A DNA stretch of 64,000 nucleotides from the NCBI GenBank assembly GCA_934309145.1, contig CAKRCW010000007.1, forward strand, positions 1 to 64,000. Reading direction: 5' to 3'. Position numbers and translations under genes: made by a program. The DNA is from an uncultured Lachnospiraceae bacterium. Lineage in GTDB: Bacteria; Bacillota; Clostridia; Lachnospirales; Lachnospiraceae. Below, one piece after another: positions 25,785-35,703 of this stretch. The notes under the pieces are model-generated. The model saw only the letters and a program-made list of their open reading frames with translations. It was not told where the DNA came from and did not search any database. How positions within the stretch are numbered: position 1 is the first letter of the stretch; each line of letters opens with the position of its first letter.

Positions 25785-28700
25785 ATGTATTTAAAGAGCA
25801 TTGAGATAAATGGTTTTAAATCATTTGCCAATAGAATAGTATTTAAATTTAATAATGGCATAACTGGAATTGTAGGCCCTAATGGTTCAGGTAAGAGTAA
25901 TGTCGGCGATGCTGTAAGATGGGTTTTGGGTGAGCAGAGTGCAAAACAGCTTCGTGGTTCTAAGATGGAGGATGTTATATTCTCTGGAACAGAGTTAAGA
26001 AAGCCACAGGGCTTTGCGTATGTTGCAATCACTCTTGATAACAGCGACCATAAGCTTCCTATAGACTATAATGAGGTAACGGTTGCGAGACGTGTATATC
26101 GTTCCGGAGAGAGCGAATATTTAATAAATGGTGTTGTTAGCAGACTCAAGGATGTAAACAGTCTGTTCTTCGATACGGGTATCGGTAAAGAGGGCTACTC
26201 TATCATAGGACAGGGACAGATTGAACGTATTTTATCTGGAAAGCCTGAGGAGAGAAGAGAGCTTTTTGACGAGGCTGCCGGAATTGTAAAGTATAAGAAG
26301 AATAAAGCGACAACTGAAAAATCGTTAGAGAGTGAAAGAGAGAATCTTGCCCGTGTAAATGACATTTTGCGTGAGCTTGAGAGACAGGTTGGTCCTCTTA
26401 AGGAGCAGTCTGAGACAGCGAGAAAGTATCTTATATTTAAGGACGAGCTTAAAAAATTAGATATAAATGCCTTCTTACTTGATGTTGACAATAACAAGGA
26501 GCAGCTTTCTGATTTTGAGGGAAAGCTTGCAGTTGTCGAGGAGGACGGAGCTCGTTTAAGACAGGAATTTGAGCTTGCAAAGGACGAGTATGAGCGTATA
26601 GAGGCTGAGCTTGAGGACTATAACGGAAAACTTGACGAGGTCAAGAATGAAATACATGAGAAAAAGTTGTCCAACCAGAAATGCGAGGGCGAGATTAACG
26701 TTATCGAGCAGCAGATTATAGCAAGTAAGCAGAATTCTGACAGCATAACGGAACAGATAGATAAGGCAAAGGCAGATATTGCAAGATATAAGGAAGCCTT
26801 AGACGGATATTATGAGGAAAAATTAAAGCTTGATGAGAGACTTGATGAGGCAGATGATGTTGTCGACAAGGCAAATGAAAGATATGAGTCTCTTAAGAAT
26901 AAGATAGCTGACGCAGAAAGTGAGATTGAGAACTCGAAGGGTGAGATAATTGAGTATCTTAATGAGGGCGGTACATTAAAGGCTAAGGTCGGAAGATATG
27001 ACACCATGCTTGAGAATATACAGCTTAGAAAGGCTCAATTAAATCAGCGCTTCCTTGAGAATAAGAGCGACGAGGAAAAGTATAAGGCTGAGAAGGCTTC
27101 ACTTGACGAGAAGGTAGGAAGCATTGATGAGAAGAAGAGCTCGCTTAACGCTCAGCTTACAAGACTTAAAACAGCCTTAGAGGAAAATACAAACGCAATA
27201 AATGATAACCAGAGCAATATAAGAAATTATAATAACAGCATAGTAAGCCTTGGCTCTAAGAAGGAAGCTCTAAGAAACCTTACTGAGAGATATGACGGAT
27301 ATGGCAACAGCATAAGAAGGGTTATGGAGCAAAAGGTGAGATTCCCTGGTATTGTCGGTGTTGTTGCTGATATCATAGAGGTTGGTAAGGAGTATGAGAC
27401 AGCCATAGAGACAGCCCTCGGAGGCAGTATTCAGAATATTGTTACAGAGGATGCTGAGACAGCAAAGAAAATGATAGCGTTTCTTAAGCAGAATAAGTAC
27501 GGAAGAGCTACATTTTTACCTATAGATACAATAGCTGTAAGACAGAACATGAACAGCGATGCCGAGCGTGAGAACGGAGTGATAGGTCTTGCATCTAACC
27601 TTGTTTCGTTTGACAGGAAATACCAGACTATAATCACACATCTTCTTGGAAGAATATATGTTGTTGACAATATAGATAATGCAATAAGAATATCTAGAAA
27701 GTACAAGCAGTCACTTAGAATTGTAACCTTGGAGGGTGAACTTATAAATCCAGGCGGAGCAATGACTGGTGGTACATTTAAGAATTCATCTAATCTTCTC
27801 GGTAGAAAGCGAGAGCTGGATGAAATAGATGAGCAGATTGAGGAATTTAAGAAAAAACTTGATATATGCGAGAAACAGAGTGTTACACTTCAGGCTGACA
27901 GAGACGATATCAAGAATAAGCGTGACTTAGCAGACAAAGAATTGCAGCAGCTTAATATAGAGGGCAATACATACTCTCTTAACCTTAATCAGGCAAATGC
28001 AAAGCTCTCCGAGATTGAGAGAATTTACGCCGGCATTGGACGTGAGAATAATGAGATAGAGAAGCAGATTAAGGATATTAATGCCAATAAGGAGGAGCTA
28101 TACAACAGCAACCGTAAACAGGAGGACGCTGTAAAGGAGCTTGAGGTAAGGATTGATGAGCTTGAGAAGCAGCTTGTTACAGATAAGAAGGCATTAGAGG
28201 AAGCACAGGAGAATGTAAGCCGTCTTGGAATTGAATTTAATACAGTTAAACAGCAATATGACTTCGTATTACAGAACATAAAGCGTGTGAAGACTGAATG
28301 TCAGAATGCGGACGAGACACTTAACAGCCTTAACTTAAGATTAAGCAACGGCTCTGATGAGGTAAGAAGCTTAACAGAGAAGATTAATGAGGCGAAGGCT
28401 CTTGTAGAGGAAAATAACAGAATAATTCAGATAAAGGAGCAAAAGCTTAAGGAATATGCGGAGGCTAAGGAAAAGCTTAACGAGAGCCATAAGGAATTCT
28501 TTAATAAGCGTGATCAGTTATCAGAGCAGATTAATGGACTTGATAAGTCTGCATTTAAGCTTAATGCGGCTATAGAGAGGCTCTCAGAACAGAGTGAGAA
28601 TCTCAACAATTATATGTGGGAGGAATACGAGCTTACATATAATTCTGCGGCTGACTTTAAGGATGATACACTTAGTGATATTACATCTCTTAAGCGTGAG

Positions 28701-29342
28701 ATAACAGCAGTCAAGAGCAAGATAAAGCAATTAGGCGATGTAAATGTTAATGCTATAGAGGATTACAAGCAGGTATCTGAGAGGTACGCATTCTTAAAGG
28801 CACAGCATGATGATATTACTAAGGCTGAGGAAAATCTTCTTAACATTATAAATGAGCTTGACAGAGCTATGCGTGAGCAGTTCGCTGAAAAGTTCAAGGA
28901 GATAAGAATTATGTTCTCCAAAGTATTTAAGGAGTTATTCGGTGGTGGCAAGGCAGACCTTGAGCTTGTGGATGATGAAGATATTCTTGAGACAGGAATT
29001 AAAATTCATGCACAGCCACCGGGAAAGAAGCTTCAGAATATGATGCAGTTGTCAGGTGGTGAGAAGAGTCTTACAGCCATTGCACTTCTTTTTGCAATAC
29101 AGAGCCTTAAGCCTTCACCTTTCTGTCTCCTTGATGAGATTGAGGCGGCACTTGATGACTCTAACGTAAAGCGTTTTGCAAAGTACTTAAATAAGCTTAC
29201 AAAGGATACACAGTTCATAGTAATAACCCATAGAAAGGGAACTATGGAGGCTGCCGATATCTTATATGGTATCACAATGCAGGAAAAGGGTGTCTCAACT
29301 CTGGTATCTGTAAGCATGATAGAGGGAGAGCTTGACGATTAA
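25785..29342 (+). CDS. smc: Chromosome segregation protein SMC
   Basis: ATPase that loops and compacts DNA. The N-terminal head has Walker A GPNGSGKSN (residues 32-40). Long coiled coils (about 165-500 and 670-1000) flank the hinge (about 510-660). The C-terminal head has the signature LSGGEKSLTAIALLFAIQ and Walker B PFCLLDEIEAALDD. The 1185-aa length is typical. No scpA or scpB is adjacent. The order rnc-smc-ftsY is standard for Firmicutes. Confidence 0.97.
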   Translation: MYLKSIEINGFKSFANRIVFKFNNGITGIVGPNGSGKSNVGDAVRWVLGEQSAKQLRGSKMEDVIFSGTELRKPQGFAYVAITLDNSDHKLPIDYNEVTVARRVYRSGESEYLINGVVSRLKDVNSLFFDTGIGKEGYSIIGQGQIERILSGKPEERRELFDEAAGIVKYKKNKATTEKSLESERENLARVNDILRELERQVGPLKEQSETARKYLIFKDELKKLDINAFLLDVDNNKEQLSDFEGKLAVVEEDGARLRQEFELAKDEYERIEAELEDYNGKLDEVKNEIHEKKLSNQKCEGEINVIEQQIIASKQNSDSITEQIDKAKADIARYKEALDGYYEEKLKLDERLDEADDVVDKANERYESLKNKIADAESEIENSKGEIIEYLNEGGTLKAKVGRYDTMLENIQLRKAQLNQRFLENKSDEEKYKAEKASLDEKVGSIDEKKSSLNAQLTRLKTALEENTNAINDNQSNIRNYNNSIVSLGSKKEALRNLTERYDGYGNSIRRVMEQKVRFPGIVGVVADIIEVGKEYETAIETALGGSIQNIVTEDAETAKKMIAFLKQNKYGRATFLPIDTIAVRQNMNSDAERENGVIGLASNLVSFDRKYQTIITHLLGRIYVVDNIDNAIRISRKYKQSLRIVTLEGELINPGGAMTGGTFKNSSNLLGRKRELDEIDEQIEEFKKKLDICEKQSVTLQADRDDIKNKRDLADKELQQLNIEGNTYSLNLNQANAKLSEIERIYAGIGRENNEIEKQIKDINANKEELYNSNRKQEDAVKELEVRIDELEKQLVTDKKALEEAQENVSRLGIEFNTVKQQYDFVLQNIKRVKTECQNADETLNSLNLRLSNGSDEVRSLTEKINEAKALVEENNRIIQIKEQKLKEYAEAKEKLNESHKEFFNKRDQLSEQINGLDKSAFKLNAAIERLSEQSENLNNYMWEEYELTYNSAADFKDDTLSDITSLKREITAVKSKIKQLGDVNVNAIEDYKQVSERYAFLKAQHDDITKAEENLLNIINELDRAMREQFAEKFKEIRIMFSKVFKELFGGGKADLELVDDEDILETGIKIHAQPPGKKLQNMMQLSGGEKSLTAIALLFAIQSLKPSPFCLLDEIEAALDDSNVKRFAKYLNKLTKDTQFIVITHRKGTMEAADILYGITMQEKGVSTLVSVSMIEGELDD

Positions 29343-29368
29343 TTATATGTTTACAAGGAGGATATGCT

Positions 29369-30415
29369 ATGTCTGATAAAGAATTTCAGAATGAAAATGG
29401 CGAGGATATGCCGGTTGAGAAGAAGAAAGGCTTTTTCTCACGTTTAAAGGAGGGTTTATCTAAAACCAGAAATAATATTGCAGAGAGCTTTAATAATCTT
29501 TTTAAGGCAAATGAATTAGATGACGATTTTTATGATGAGCTAGAGGAAACTCTTGTTATGTCTGATATGGGATATGACACTACAGAGAGAATTATAGAGG
29601 ATTTAAAAAAACAGGTTAAGGAACAGCACATAAAAGAAGTTTCAGCATGTAAGGAGTTAATTATCAATATCATAAGAGACCAGATGACAGTTGATGATTC
29701 CGCCTATGATTTTGAAAATAAGAAAACAGTTATACTTGTTATAGGTGTAAATGGTGTCGGAAAGACAACATCTATAGGTAAGCTTGCAGCACAGTATAAG
29801 TCAAGAGGAAAGAAGGTTCTTATGGCTGCCGCAGATACATTCAGAGCTGCTGCTATAGACCAGCTTAAGACATGGTCAAACAGAGCAGGCGTTGATATCA
29901 TTGCTCAAGGCGAGGGTGCAGATCCATCTGCGGTTGTATATGATGCGGTTTCTGCTGCCAAAGCAAGAAATACGGATATACTTCTCATAGATACAGCCGG
30001 CAGACTTCACAATAAGAAAAATCTCATGGATGAGCTTGCCAAGATGCGAAGAATTATATCTAAGGAGTATCCTGAGGCTAATGTTGAGTCGCTTATTGTA
30101 CTTGACGGTACTACAGGTCAGAATGCGTTAGAGCAGGCGAGACAATTTAGCTCTGTAACAGAGATTAATGGTATTATAATTACCAAGCTTGACGGTACTG
30201 CTAAGGGTGGAATTGCCATAGCTATACAGGCTGAGCTTAATGTTCCTGTCAAATACATAGGTATAGGAGAACAGATAAATGATTTGCAGAGATTTGATCC
30301 TAACAGCTATGTGACAGCTTTGTTTGCTGATTTTGATGTAAAATCAGATATAGAGATGCTTATAGACAGCGATATAGAAAAGATAAAGCCAGATGATGAT
30401 TTATTTGATATATAA
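29369..30415 (+). CDS. ftsY: Signal recognition particle receptor FtsY
   Basis: GTPase that docks ribosome-SRP complexes at the membrane. An acidic and basic N-terminal stretch (1-40) is followed by the four-helix N domain (about 45-120) and the G domain (about 125-330). Motifs are VIGVNGVGKTTSIGKLA (P-loop), DTFRAAAIDQLKTW, LIDTAGRLH and TKLDGTAKGG. At 348 aa it is the normal size for Firmicutes, which lack the long acidic A domain. ATG 29369 follows AAGGAGG. Confidence 0.96.
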   Translation: MSDKEFQNENGEDMPVEKKKGFFSRLKEGLSKTRNNIAESFNNLFKANELDDDFYDELEETLVMSDMGYDTTERIIEDLKKQVKEQHIKEVSACKELIINIIRDQMTVDDSAYDFENKKTVILVIGVNGVGKTTSIGKLAAQYKSRGKKVLMAAADTFRAAAIDQLKTWSNRAGVDIIAQGEGADPSAVVYDAVSAAKARNTDILLIDTAGRLHNKKNLMDELAKMRRIISKEYPEANVESLIVLDGTTGQNALEQARQFSSVTEINGIIITKLDGTAKGGIAIAIQAELNVPVKYIGIGEQINDLQRFDPNSYVTALFADFDVKSDIEMLIDSDIEKIKPDDDLFDI

Positions 30416-30470
30416 ATAATCATTTTTAATGTATGTGTTTAATTAATTGAAATAAAGGAGACTACAGATA

Positions 30471-31688
30471 ATGTTGACATTAGAGAAATTTGAAGAGGCA
30501 TATGACGTTGTAAAGAGGGTTGTACATCCGACAGGATTGATTGAGAGTGAGTTTTTTTCACAAAACTCAGGAAATAAGGTTTATTTAAAACCAGAAAATA
30601 TGCAGATTACAGGCGCGTACAAGATAAGAGGAGCTTATTATAAGATAAGCACACTTTCTGATGAGGACAGACAGAAGGGGCTTATAACTGCATCAGCAGG
30701 AAACCATGCACAGGGAGTTGCCTATGCAGCCCGTGCCTATGGAGTTAAGGCTACAATTGTTATGCCTACAACAACACCTCTCATCAAGGTAAACAGGACT
30801 AAGGCATATGGTGCAGATGTAGTGTTGTATGGAGATGTATATGATGATGCATGTCAGTATGCACTTAAGCTTGCAGATGAAAATGGATATACATTCATCC
30901 ATCCTTTTGATGATTTGGATGTTGCTACAGGTCAGAGTACTGTTGCCATGGAGATAATAAAGGAGCTTCCATTTGTGGATATAATTCTTGTACCTGTAGG
31001 TGGTGGCGGACTTGCAACAGGTGTCTCAACGCTTGCAAAGATGCTTAATCCTAACATAAAGGTAATCGGTGTTGAGCCTTCTGGTGCAGCCTGCCTTAAG
31101 GCTTCGTTTGCAAATGATGAGGTCACAACACTTCCTAATGTTGACACAATCGCAGATGGTACTGCCGTAAAGACACCTGGAACAAAGATATTTCCATACC
31201 TTAAGGAGAATCTTGATGATATAATAACAGTTGATGACAGCGAGCTTATCGTTGCATTTCTTGATATGCTTGAAAATCACAAGATGCTTGTTGAGAACAG
31301 CGGACTTCTTACAGTTGCAGCTTTAAAGCACCTTGAGCCTAAGGGAGACAAGGTTGTAAGTATCTTGAGTGGTGGAAATATGGATGTTATAACATTTGCG
31401 TCGGTAGTTCAGCACGGACTTATCGCAAGAAGCCGTATATTCACTGTATCAGTTCTTCTTCCTGACAAGCCGGGTGAGCTTCAGAATGTTGCAGGCGTTA
31501 TAGCAGGAGAAAATGGTAATATAATCAAGCTTGAGCATAATCAGTTCGTTACAATAAACCGTAACTCTGCTGTGGAGCTTGTTATAACAATAGAGGCATT
31601 TGGACCTGAGCATAAGGAACAGATATTGAATGTTCTTAAGGATAAGGGTTATCGTCCAATAGAGAAGAAACCAAAGGCTATTTTTTAA
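30471..31688 (+). CDS. ilvA: Threonine ammonia-lyase with C-terminal ACT domain
   Basis: PLP enzyme deaminating threonine to 2-oxobutyrate, the entry to isoleucine. The PLP lysine lies in QITGAYKIRGAYYK (about residue 50). SAGNHAQGVAYAAR (about 73) and the phosphate-binding loop PVGGGGLATG (about 175) complete the fold I.I site. An ACT-like domain fills about 325-405, beginning after a short linker. At 405 aa it has one short regulatory module, like the TdcB-with-ACT type, so catabolic and biosynthetic use cannot be told apart. ilvN and ilvC at 11849-13447 make the biosynthetic role likely. Confidence 0.9.
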   Translation: MLTLEKFEEAYDVVKRVVHPTGLIESEFFSQNSGNKVYLKPENMQITGAYKIRGAYYKISTLSDEDRQKGLITASAGNHAQGVAYAARAYGVKATIVMPTTTPLIKVNRTKAYGADVVLYGDVYDDACQYALKLADENGYTFIHPFDDLDVATGQSTVAMEIIKELPFVDIILVPVGGGGLATGVSTLAKMLNPNIKVIGVEPSGAACLKASFANDEVTTLPNVDTIADGTAVKTPGTKIFPYLKENLDDIITVDDSELIVAFLDMLENHKMLVENSGLLTVAALKHLEPKGDKVVSILSGGNMDVITFASVVQHGLIARSRIFTVSVLLPDKPGELQNVAGVIAGENGNIIKLEHNQFVTINRNSAVELVITIEAFGPEHKEQILNVLKDKGYRPIEKKPKAIF

Positions 31689-31701
31689 ATAAGGCGGATA
31701 T

Positions 31702-32814
31702 ATGAGCAAAATTGGTTATGCGGTAGACCTCGGTACAACAACAATAGATACATGTCTTTTTGATACGGAAACAAAACAGATAATAGCTAAGGCATCATGT
31801 AAAAACAGACAGTCCTTATATGGAAGTGATGTATTAAATCGTATTTTAAATGTCACAAGAAAGCCTTCACTTGAGAAAACTCTAAAGGCTTTAGCTATGG
31901 ATGATATAGAAAATATGCTTAAAGCTATGATTGCTAAAACTAAATTCAGTCTTAAAGATATGGTTGGAATCTGTATATGTGGCAATACTACCATGATAAG
32001 TATTTTACTTGAATATGATATAGAATCGCTTGGAAGATATCCATTTACGTCAAAGCTGTCAGGCAATGTTGAGACAGACTCTAAGAGTCTGTTTGATTTG
32101 CCTGATTTAAGCTGTAAGGTTTTACTTTCCGGTTGTGCGTCTGCCTTTATTGGTGGAGATATATTGTCAGGTGTTGTCTATCTTACGGGTAAGTATAGCT
32201 TTGGAAAAGATAGTACAGACATGCTTATAGATATGGGTACTAACGGAGAGATGTTTTTAGTTCATGACAACTCATATTACACGGCTTCCGCTGCCTGCGG
32301 ACCTGCGTTTGAGGGATGTTTAAGAAAGCAGAATGTGTATGGAAGCAATGCTATTGATGCTATAGCTATGGGTGTAAAGACTCGCAGGATAAATAACGAC
32401 GGAGTTATCGCAGAGCCATATTTTGAAAGTGGAATAGATATTATGAATGTTCATATAGATATGGATATACTTAGACAGTTTATACTTGCAAAGGCCGCTA
32501 TAAGAGCTGGGATAGAGACTCTTAGCCATGCCTCTGATGTAAGTCTCGATAAGATAGATAATGTCTATATAGCAGGAGGCTTTGGATTTTATCTTAATCT
32601 GGATAATGCAGTAAGACTTGGACTGCTGCCAGAGGAATTCAAGGGAAAAATTAATATAGTTGGAAATACATCTTTGCTTGGTGCAATAGATATGCTTGCA
32701 AACAATATTGCTTACGAGAAATCAGATAAGCTTACCAGAACAGATATAACTCTTGTGAGTCTTGCCGAGAGTGAGCTGTACAAGGAAAGACTTATAGAGC
32801 ATATGCATTTATAG
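31702..32814 (+). CDS. RACo-like ASKHA ATPase without ferredoxin domain (DUF4445-type)
   Basis: Related to the C-terminal part of RACo/RamA corrinoid reactivators, which use ATP to restore inactive Co(II) corrinoid proteins. Motifs are YAVDLGTTTIDTCLFD at the N-terminus, GICICGNTTM (about 93), LIDMGTNGEMFLVH (about 175), SAACGPAFEGC (about 198) and VYIAGGFGFYLNLDNA (about 290). At 370 aa it lacks the N-terminal [2Fe-2S] ferredoxin domain of full RACo. Only metH in this window uses a corrinoid. It lies 13 bases after ilvA. Reactivation of MetH is a plausible but unproven role. Confidence 0.75.
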   Translation: MSKIGYAVDLGTTTIDTCLFDTETKQIIAKASCKNRQSLYGSDVLNRILNVTRKPSLEKTLKALAMDDIENMLKAMIAKTKFSLKDMVGICICGNTTMISILLEYDIESLGRYPFTSKLSGNVETDSKSLFDLPDLSCKVLLSGCASAFIGGDILSGVVYLTGKYSFGKDSTDMLIDMGTNGEMFLVHDNSYYTASAACGPAFEGCLRKQNVYGSNAIDAIAMGVKTRRINNDGVIAEPYFESGIDIMNVHIDMDILRQFILAKAAIRAGIETLSHASDVSLDKIDNVYIAGGFGFYLNLDNAVRLGLLPEEFKGKINIVGNTSLLGAIDMLANNIAYEKSDKLTRTDITLVSLAESELYKERLIEHMHL

Positions 32815-32837
32815 AATATATAAGGATTATATGACGG

Positions 32838-34547
32838 ATGGCAGAATTATCAATGTATGCAAAGCTTATAAACAGTATATATAAATCTGTTACAGAGAAG
32901 AGAGTTGACCTTCCTTTAAACTATGGAAATTATGACGGAAGGTATATAGCTCCGTCTTTCCATGATGATATAACTAAGGTCTCCATAGATAAGGCAGGAG
33001 TAAGCAGGCTTGCGGTTGACAGACTTATAAAAGTGCTTTCTGATGACTGGAAGACAGGTTTGTCAGGGCTTGGAATCATGTATGAGGGTAAGCTTGTATG
33101 TGAGTATTACCCGGAGTACAATATGCCTCCTAACAGACATGTCTCATTTTCAATGGCTAAATCGATAGTGGCTATGGGTGTTGGGATTGCGATAAGTCAG
33201 GGCATTATTGCCATAAATGACAAGCTTGTAGATATCTTTCCTGCACATGATGGTATATTTCTGAAGCATGGAATGAAGGATGTTACTATAAAACATCTGC
33301 TTACAATGAAGGCTGGAGTTACCTTCGATGAACTCAGTGCTTATTTTAATTCTGGCTGGTCTAGGGCATTTATGGGAAGTGAGCTTTGCTTTGAAGCTGG
33401 AACAGGGTTTGCATATGACAGTCTTAACACATATATGCTTGCTGCGGCAGTGGAGATAAAGAGCGGCATTCCATTTATGGATTATATGACAAAGTATTTG
33501 TTTTTGCCTATGGGTATTACAGATATAACATGGGATAAATGTCCTGAGGGCTTTGTTCAAGGTGGATGGGGTATGAAGCTCTCTATAATTGATATGCTTA
33601 AGCTTGGAGAGTTATATAGAAACAACGGAAGATGGCTGGTTGATGGAGAATTAAAAAATCTTGTCCCTGAGGATTGGGTTAAGGAGTCAATTATCTGCCA
33701 TCATGAATTCAAGGATAACAAGATTATAAAAGGGTACGGATATCAGCTCTGGCTATTACACGATGGAGCATTTTTGTATAATGGTGTATTTGGACAGAAT
33801 GTTTATGTTAATGTTGACAGGGGTATAGTGATAGCTGTATCCGCATCTGCCTATGCACTATTTCCTGATTGCAGTATTGTAGAGGCATTGATGGAATTTT
33901 CTGGCAATGATGATAATTTTACAAGAGATGGCTTTATATCAAGATTAAAAGGAAAGACTAATTTAAAAAAGCTATCTAAGACATCAACAGATGATATTGA
34001 TATAAACATTTTCAAAGATTATTTTGGAAGAGAGTACTGCTTTAATGAGTATGCCTCATGCGTTGTGCCTCTAATGACACAGGCGTTTTATTCAAACTTC
34101 ATGAGCAGTATTAAAAAAATCAGTTTTACAGAGAAAAGGGACGGGCTATTATTTAAGCTTATAGATGATGATATGTCATATGACATAATGCTTGGAGTAA
34201 AGTCCGGTGAATATATACAGCAAAACATTACTATAAGGGAAAAGGAATACAGAATTTCTGCACATTGTGATGTTACAAAGAAAGCTAACGGGCAGTCGGC
34301 ACTTTATGTATCGTTATACTATCCTGAGGAGATAGCACATAAATATATGGAATTTGTATTTGATGGTGATGAGGTTATCCTTTCTGTTGAGGAGACGCCT
34401 GATATAAGAAGATTTATGAATATTGCCATTGGCGATAAGAGAATGCTCCGCACTAAGAAAATGGAACAGGTGCAGATACCTGATTATATAGATTACAAGA
34501 TAAGTAAGCTTATATCACCTAAGGTGATGGGATATACAGTTAAATAA
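32838..34547 (+). CDS. Beta-lactamase-like serine hydrolase (class C fold)
   Basis: Member of the penicillin-binding-protein-like serine esterase family. The catalytic S105-M-A-K108 motif sits in HVSFSMAKSIVAMGVG, and a second-motif candidate, FAYDSLNTYML, lies near residue 195. The hydrolase domain covers about 50-365. The ~200-residue C-terminal part is a poorly conserved beta-rich region. There is no signal peptide or clear membrane segment, so it may be cytoplasmic. The 569-aa length exceeds the ~400 aa of simple esterases. The substrate is unknown. Confidence 0.8.
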   Translation: MAELSMYAKLINSIYKSVTEKRVDLPLNYGNYDGRYIAPSFHDDITKVSIDKAGVSRLAVDRLIKVLSDDWKTGLSGLGIMYEGKLVCEYYPEYNMPPNRHVSFSMAKSIVAMGVGIAISQGIIAINDKLVDIFPAHDGIFLKHGMKDVTIKHLLTMKAGVTFDELSAYFNSGWSRAFMGSELCFEAGTGFAYDSLNTYMLAAAVEIKSGIPFMDYMTKYLFLPMGITDITWDKCPEGFVQGGWGMKLSIIDMLKLGELYRNNGRWLVDGELKNLVPEDWVKESIICHHEFKDNKIIKGYGYQLWLLHDGAFLYNGVFGQNVYVNVDRGIVIAVSASAYALFPDCSIVEALMEFSGNDDNFTRDGFISRLKGKTNLKKLSKTSTDDIDINIFKDYFGREYCFNEYASCVVPLMTQAFYSNFMSSIKKISFTEKRDGLLFKLIDDDMSYDIMLGVKSGEYIQQNITIREKEYRISAHCDVTKKANGQSALYVSLYYPEEIAHKYMEFVFDGDEVILSVEETPDIRRFMNIAIGDKRMLRTKKMEQVQIPDYIDYKISKLISPKVMGYTVK

Positions 34548-34566
34548 GTTAAAGGTGTATAATATT

Positions 34567-35364
34567 ATGAAACTAATGAGTATAGCCAGTGGAAGCAGTG
34601 GAAACTGTGTATATGTTGGCACAGATAATACGGCAGTGATTGTAGATGCCGGGGTAAGCAGGAAGCGTATAAATGAGGGGCTTACAACTATCGATATGAA
34701 TATAAAGGATGTTGATGCAATAATAATAACGCATGAACATATTGACCATACACGTGCCTTGGGTGTAATATCAAGGAGTTATGGGATACCGATGTATGCT
34801 ACAGAAAAAACCTGTGAGGTAATTGCCGATATGCGTGAGCTCGGTGATTTTGATAAATCACTACTTAATCCGATAGAGCCTGACGTTGATTTTGACATAG
34901 GGGATATAAGGATTTGTGCACATTCTATATGGCATGATGCTGTAGATCCTGTATGTTATACGATGAAGGCAGATGGCAAAAAGATTTCTGTCGCAACTGA
35001 TATGGGAGGATATGACGATTACACGGTACATAATCTGCAAGATTCAGATGCGATGCTTGTAGAGGCAAACCATGATATAAGGATGCTTCAGGCAGGTCCT
35101 TACCCGTACAGCTTAAAACAAAGAATATTAGGACAGAGAGGTCATTTGTCAAATGAGGCAAGTGGACAACTTATTAATAATATACTTAATAACCATATAA
35201 AGGCTATTTTCTTAGGACATTTAAGTAACGAGAATAATTATCCGGAGCTCGCATATGAGACTGTTAAGACTGAGCTTATGGGTAATCCATATACGAATGA
35301 TGTAAGAGACTTTAATTTACAGGTGGCGGGCAGAAGTATGCCAAGCAGCCTGATTGAATTATAG
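34567..35364 (+). CDS. walJ: MBL-fold metallohydrolase, WalJ/YycJ-like
   Basis: Metallo-beta-lactamase-fold protein of the YycJ family, some members of which are DNA exonucleases linked to replication and wall control. The start MKLMSIASGSSGNCVYVG is the family signature, and TIITHEHIDH-type HxHxDH metal motif is near residue 56. ATG 34567 is preferred because AAAGGTG lies just upstream. The 265-aa length is normal. The walRK two-component genes that accompany it in Bacilli are not here. Confidence 0.85.
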   Translation: MKLMSIASGSSGNCVYVGTDNTAVIVDAGVSRKRINEGLTTIDMNIKDVDAIIITHEHIDHTRALGVISRSYGIPMYATEKTCEVIADMRELGDFDKSLLNPIEPDVDFDIGDIRICAHSIWHDAVDPVCYTMKADGKKISVATDMGGYDDYTVHNLQDSDAMLVEANHDIRMLQAGPYPYSLKQRILGQRGHLSNEASGQLINNILNNHIKAIFLGHLSNENNYPELAYETVKTELMGNPYTNDVRDFNLQVAGRSMPSSLIEL

Positions 35365-35411
35365 AAAAACACAAAAAAACAAAAGGACATACGAGTACAG
35401 GAGGATGGAGT

Positions 35412-35684
35412 ATGAAAAAGACAATAATTACTGTATTAGGTAAGGATCAGGTAGGTATTATAGCTAAGGTATGTGTATACCTTTCACAGAATAATATCAA
35501 TATACTTGATATTGCCCAGACTATTGTTGACGGATATTTTAACATGATGATGGTTGTTGATACAGGTGAGGCATCTAAGGATCATGACAGGATAGCTGAG
35601 GAGTTAGCTGACCTCGGTGATGAAATTGGTGTTCAGATTAAAACTCAGAGAGAAGAAATCTTTAATATGATGCACAGACTCTAA
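35412..35684 (+). CDS. ACT domain protein (UPF0237 family)
   Basis: Single ACT ligand-binding domain, 90 aa, starting MKKTIITVLGKDQVGIIAKV. It is related to GcvR-like amino-acid-sensing proteins. In many Firmicutes and archaea this gene directly precedes the UPF0210 gene, as here (19-base gap), so the two probably work together. The ligand and partner action are unknown. The ribosome site AGGAGG is at 35400-35405. Confidence 0.88.
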   Translation: MKKTIITVLGKDQVGIIAKVCVYLSQNNINILDIAQTIVDGYFNMMMVVDTGEASKDHDRIAEELADLGDEIGVQIKTQREEIFNMMHRL

Positions 35685-35703
35685 GAAAAGAAAGGCAGAT
35701 TAT

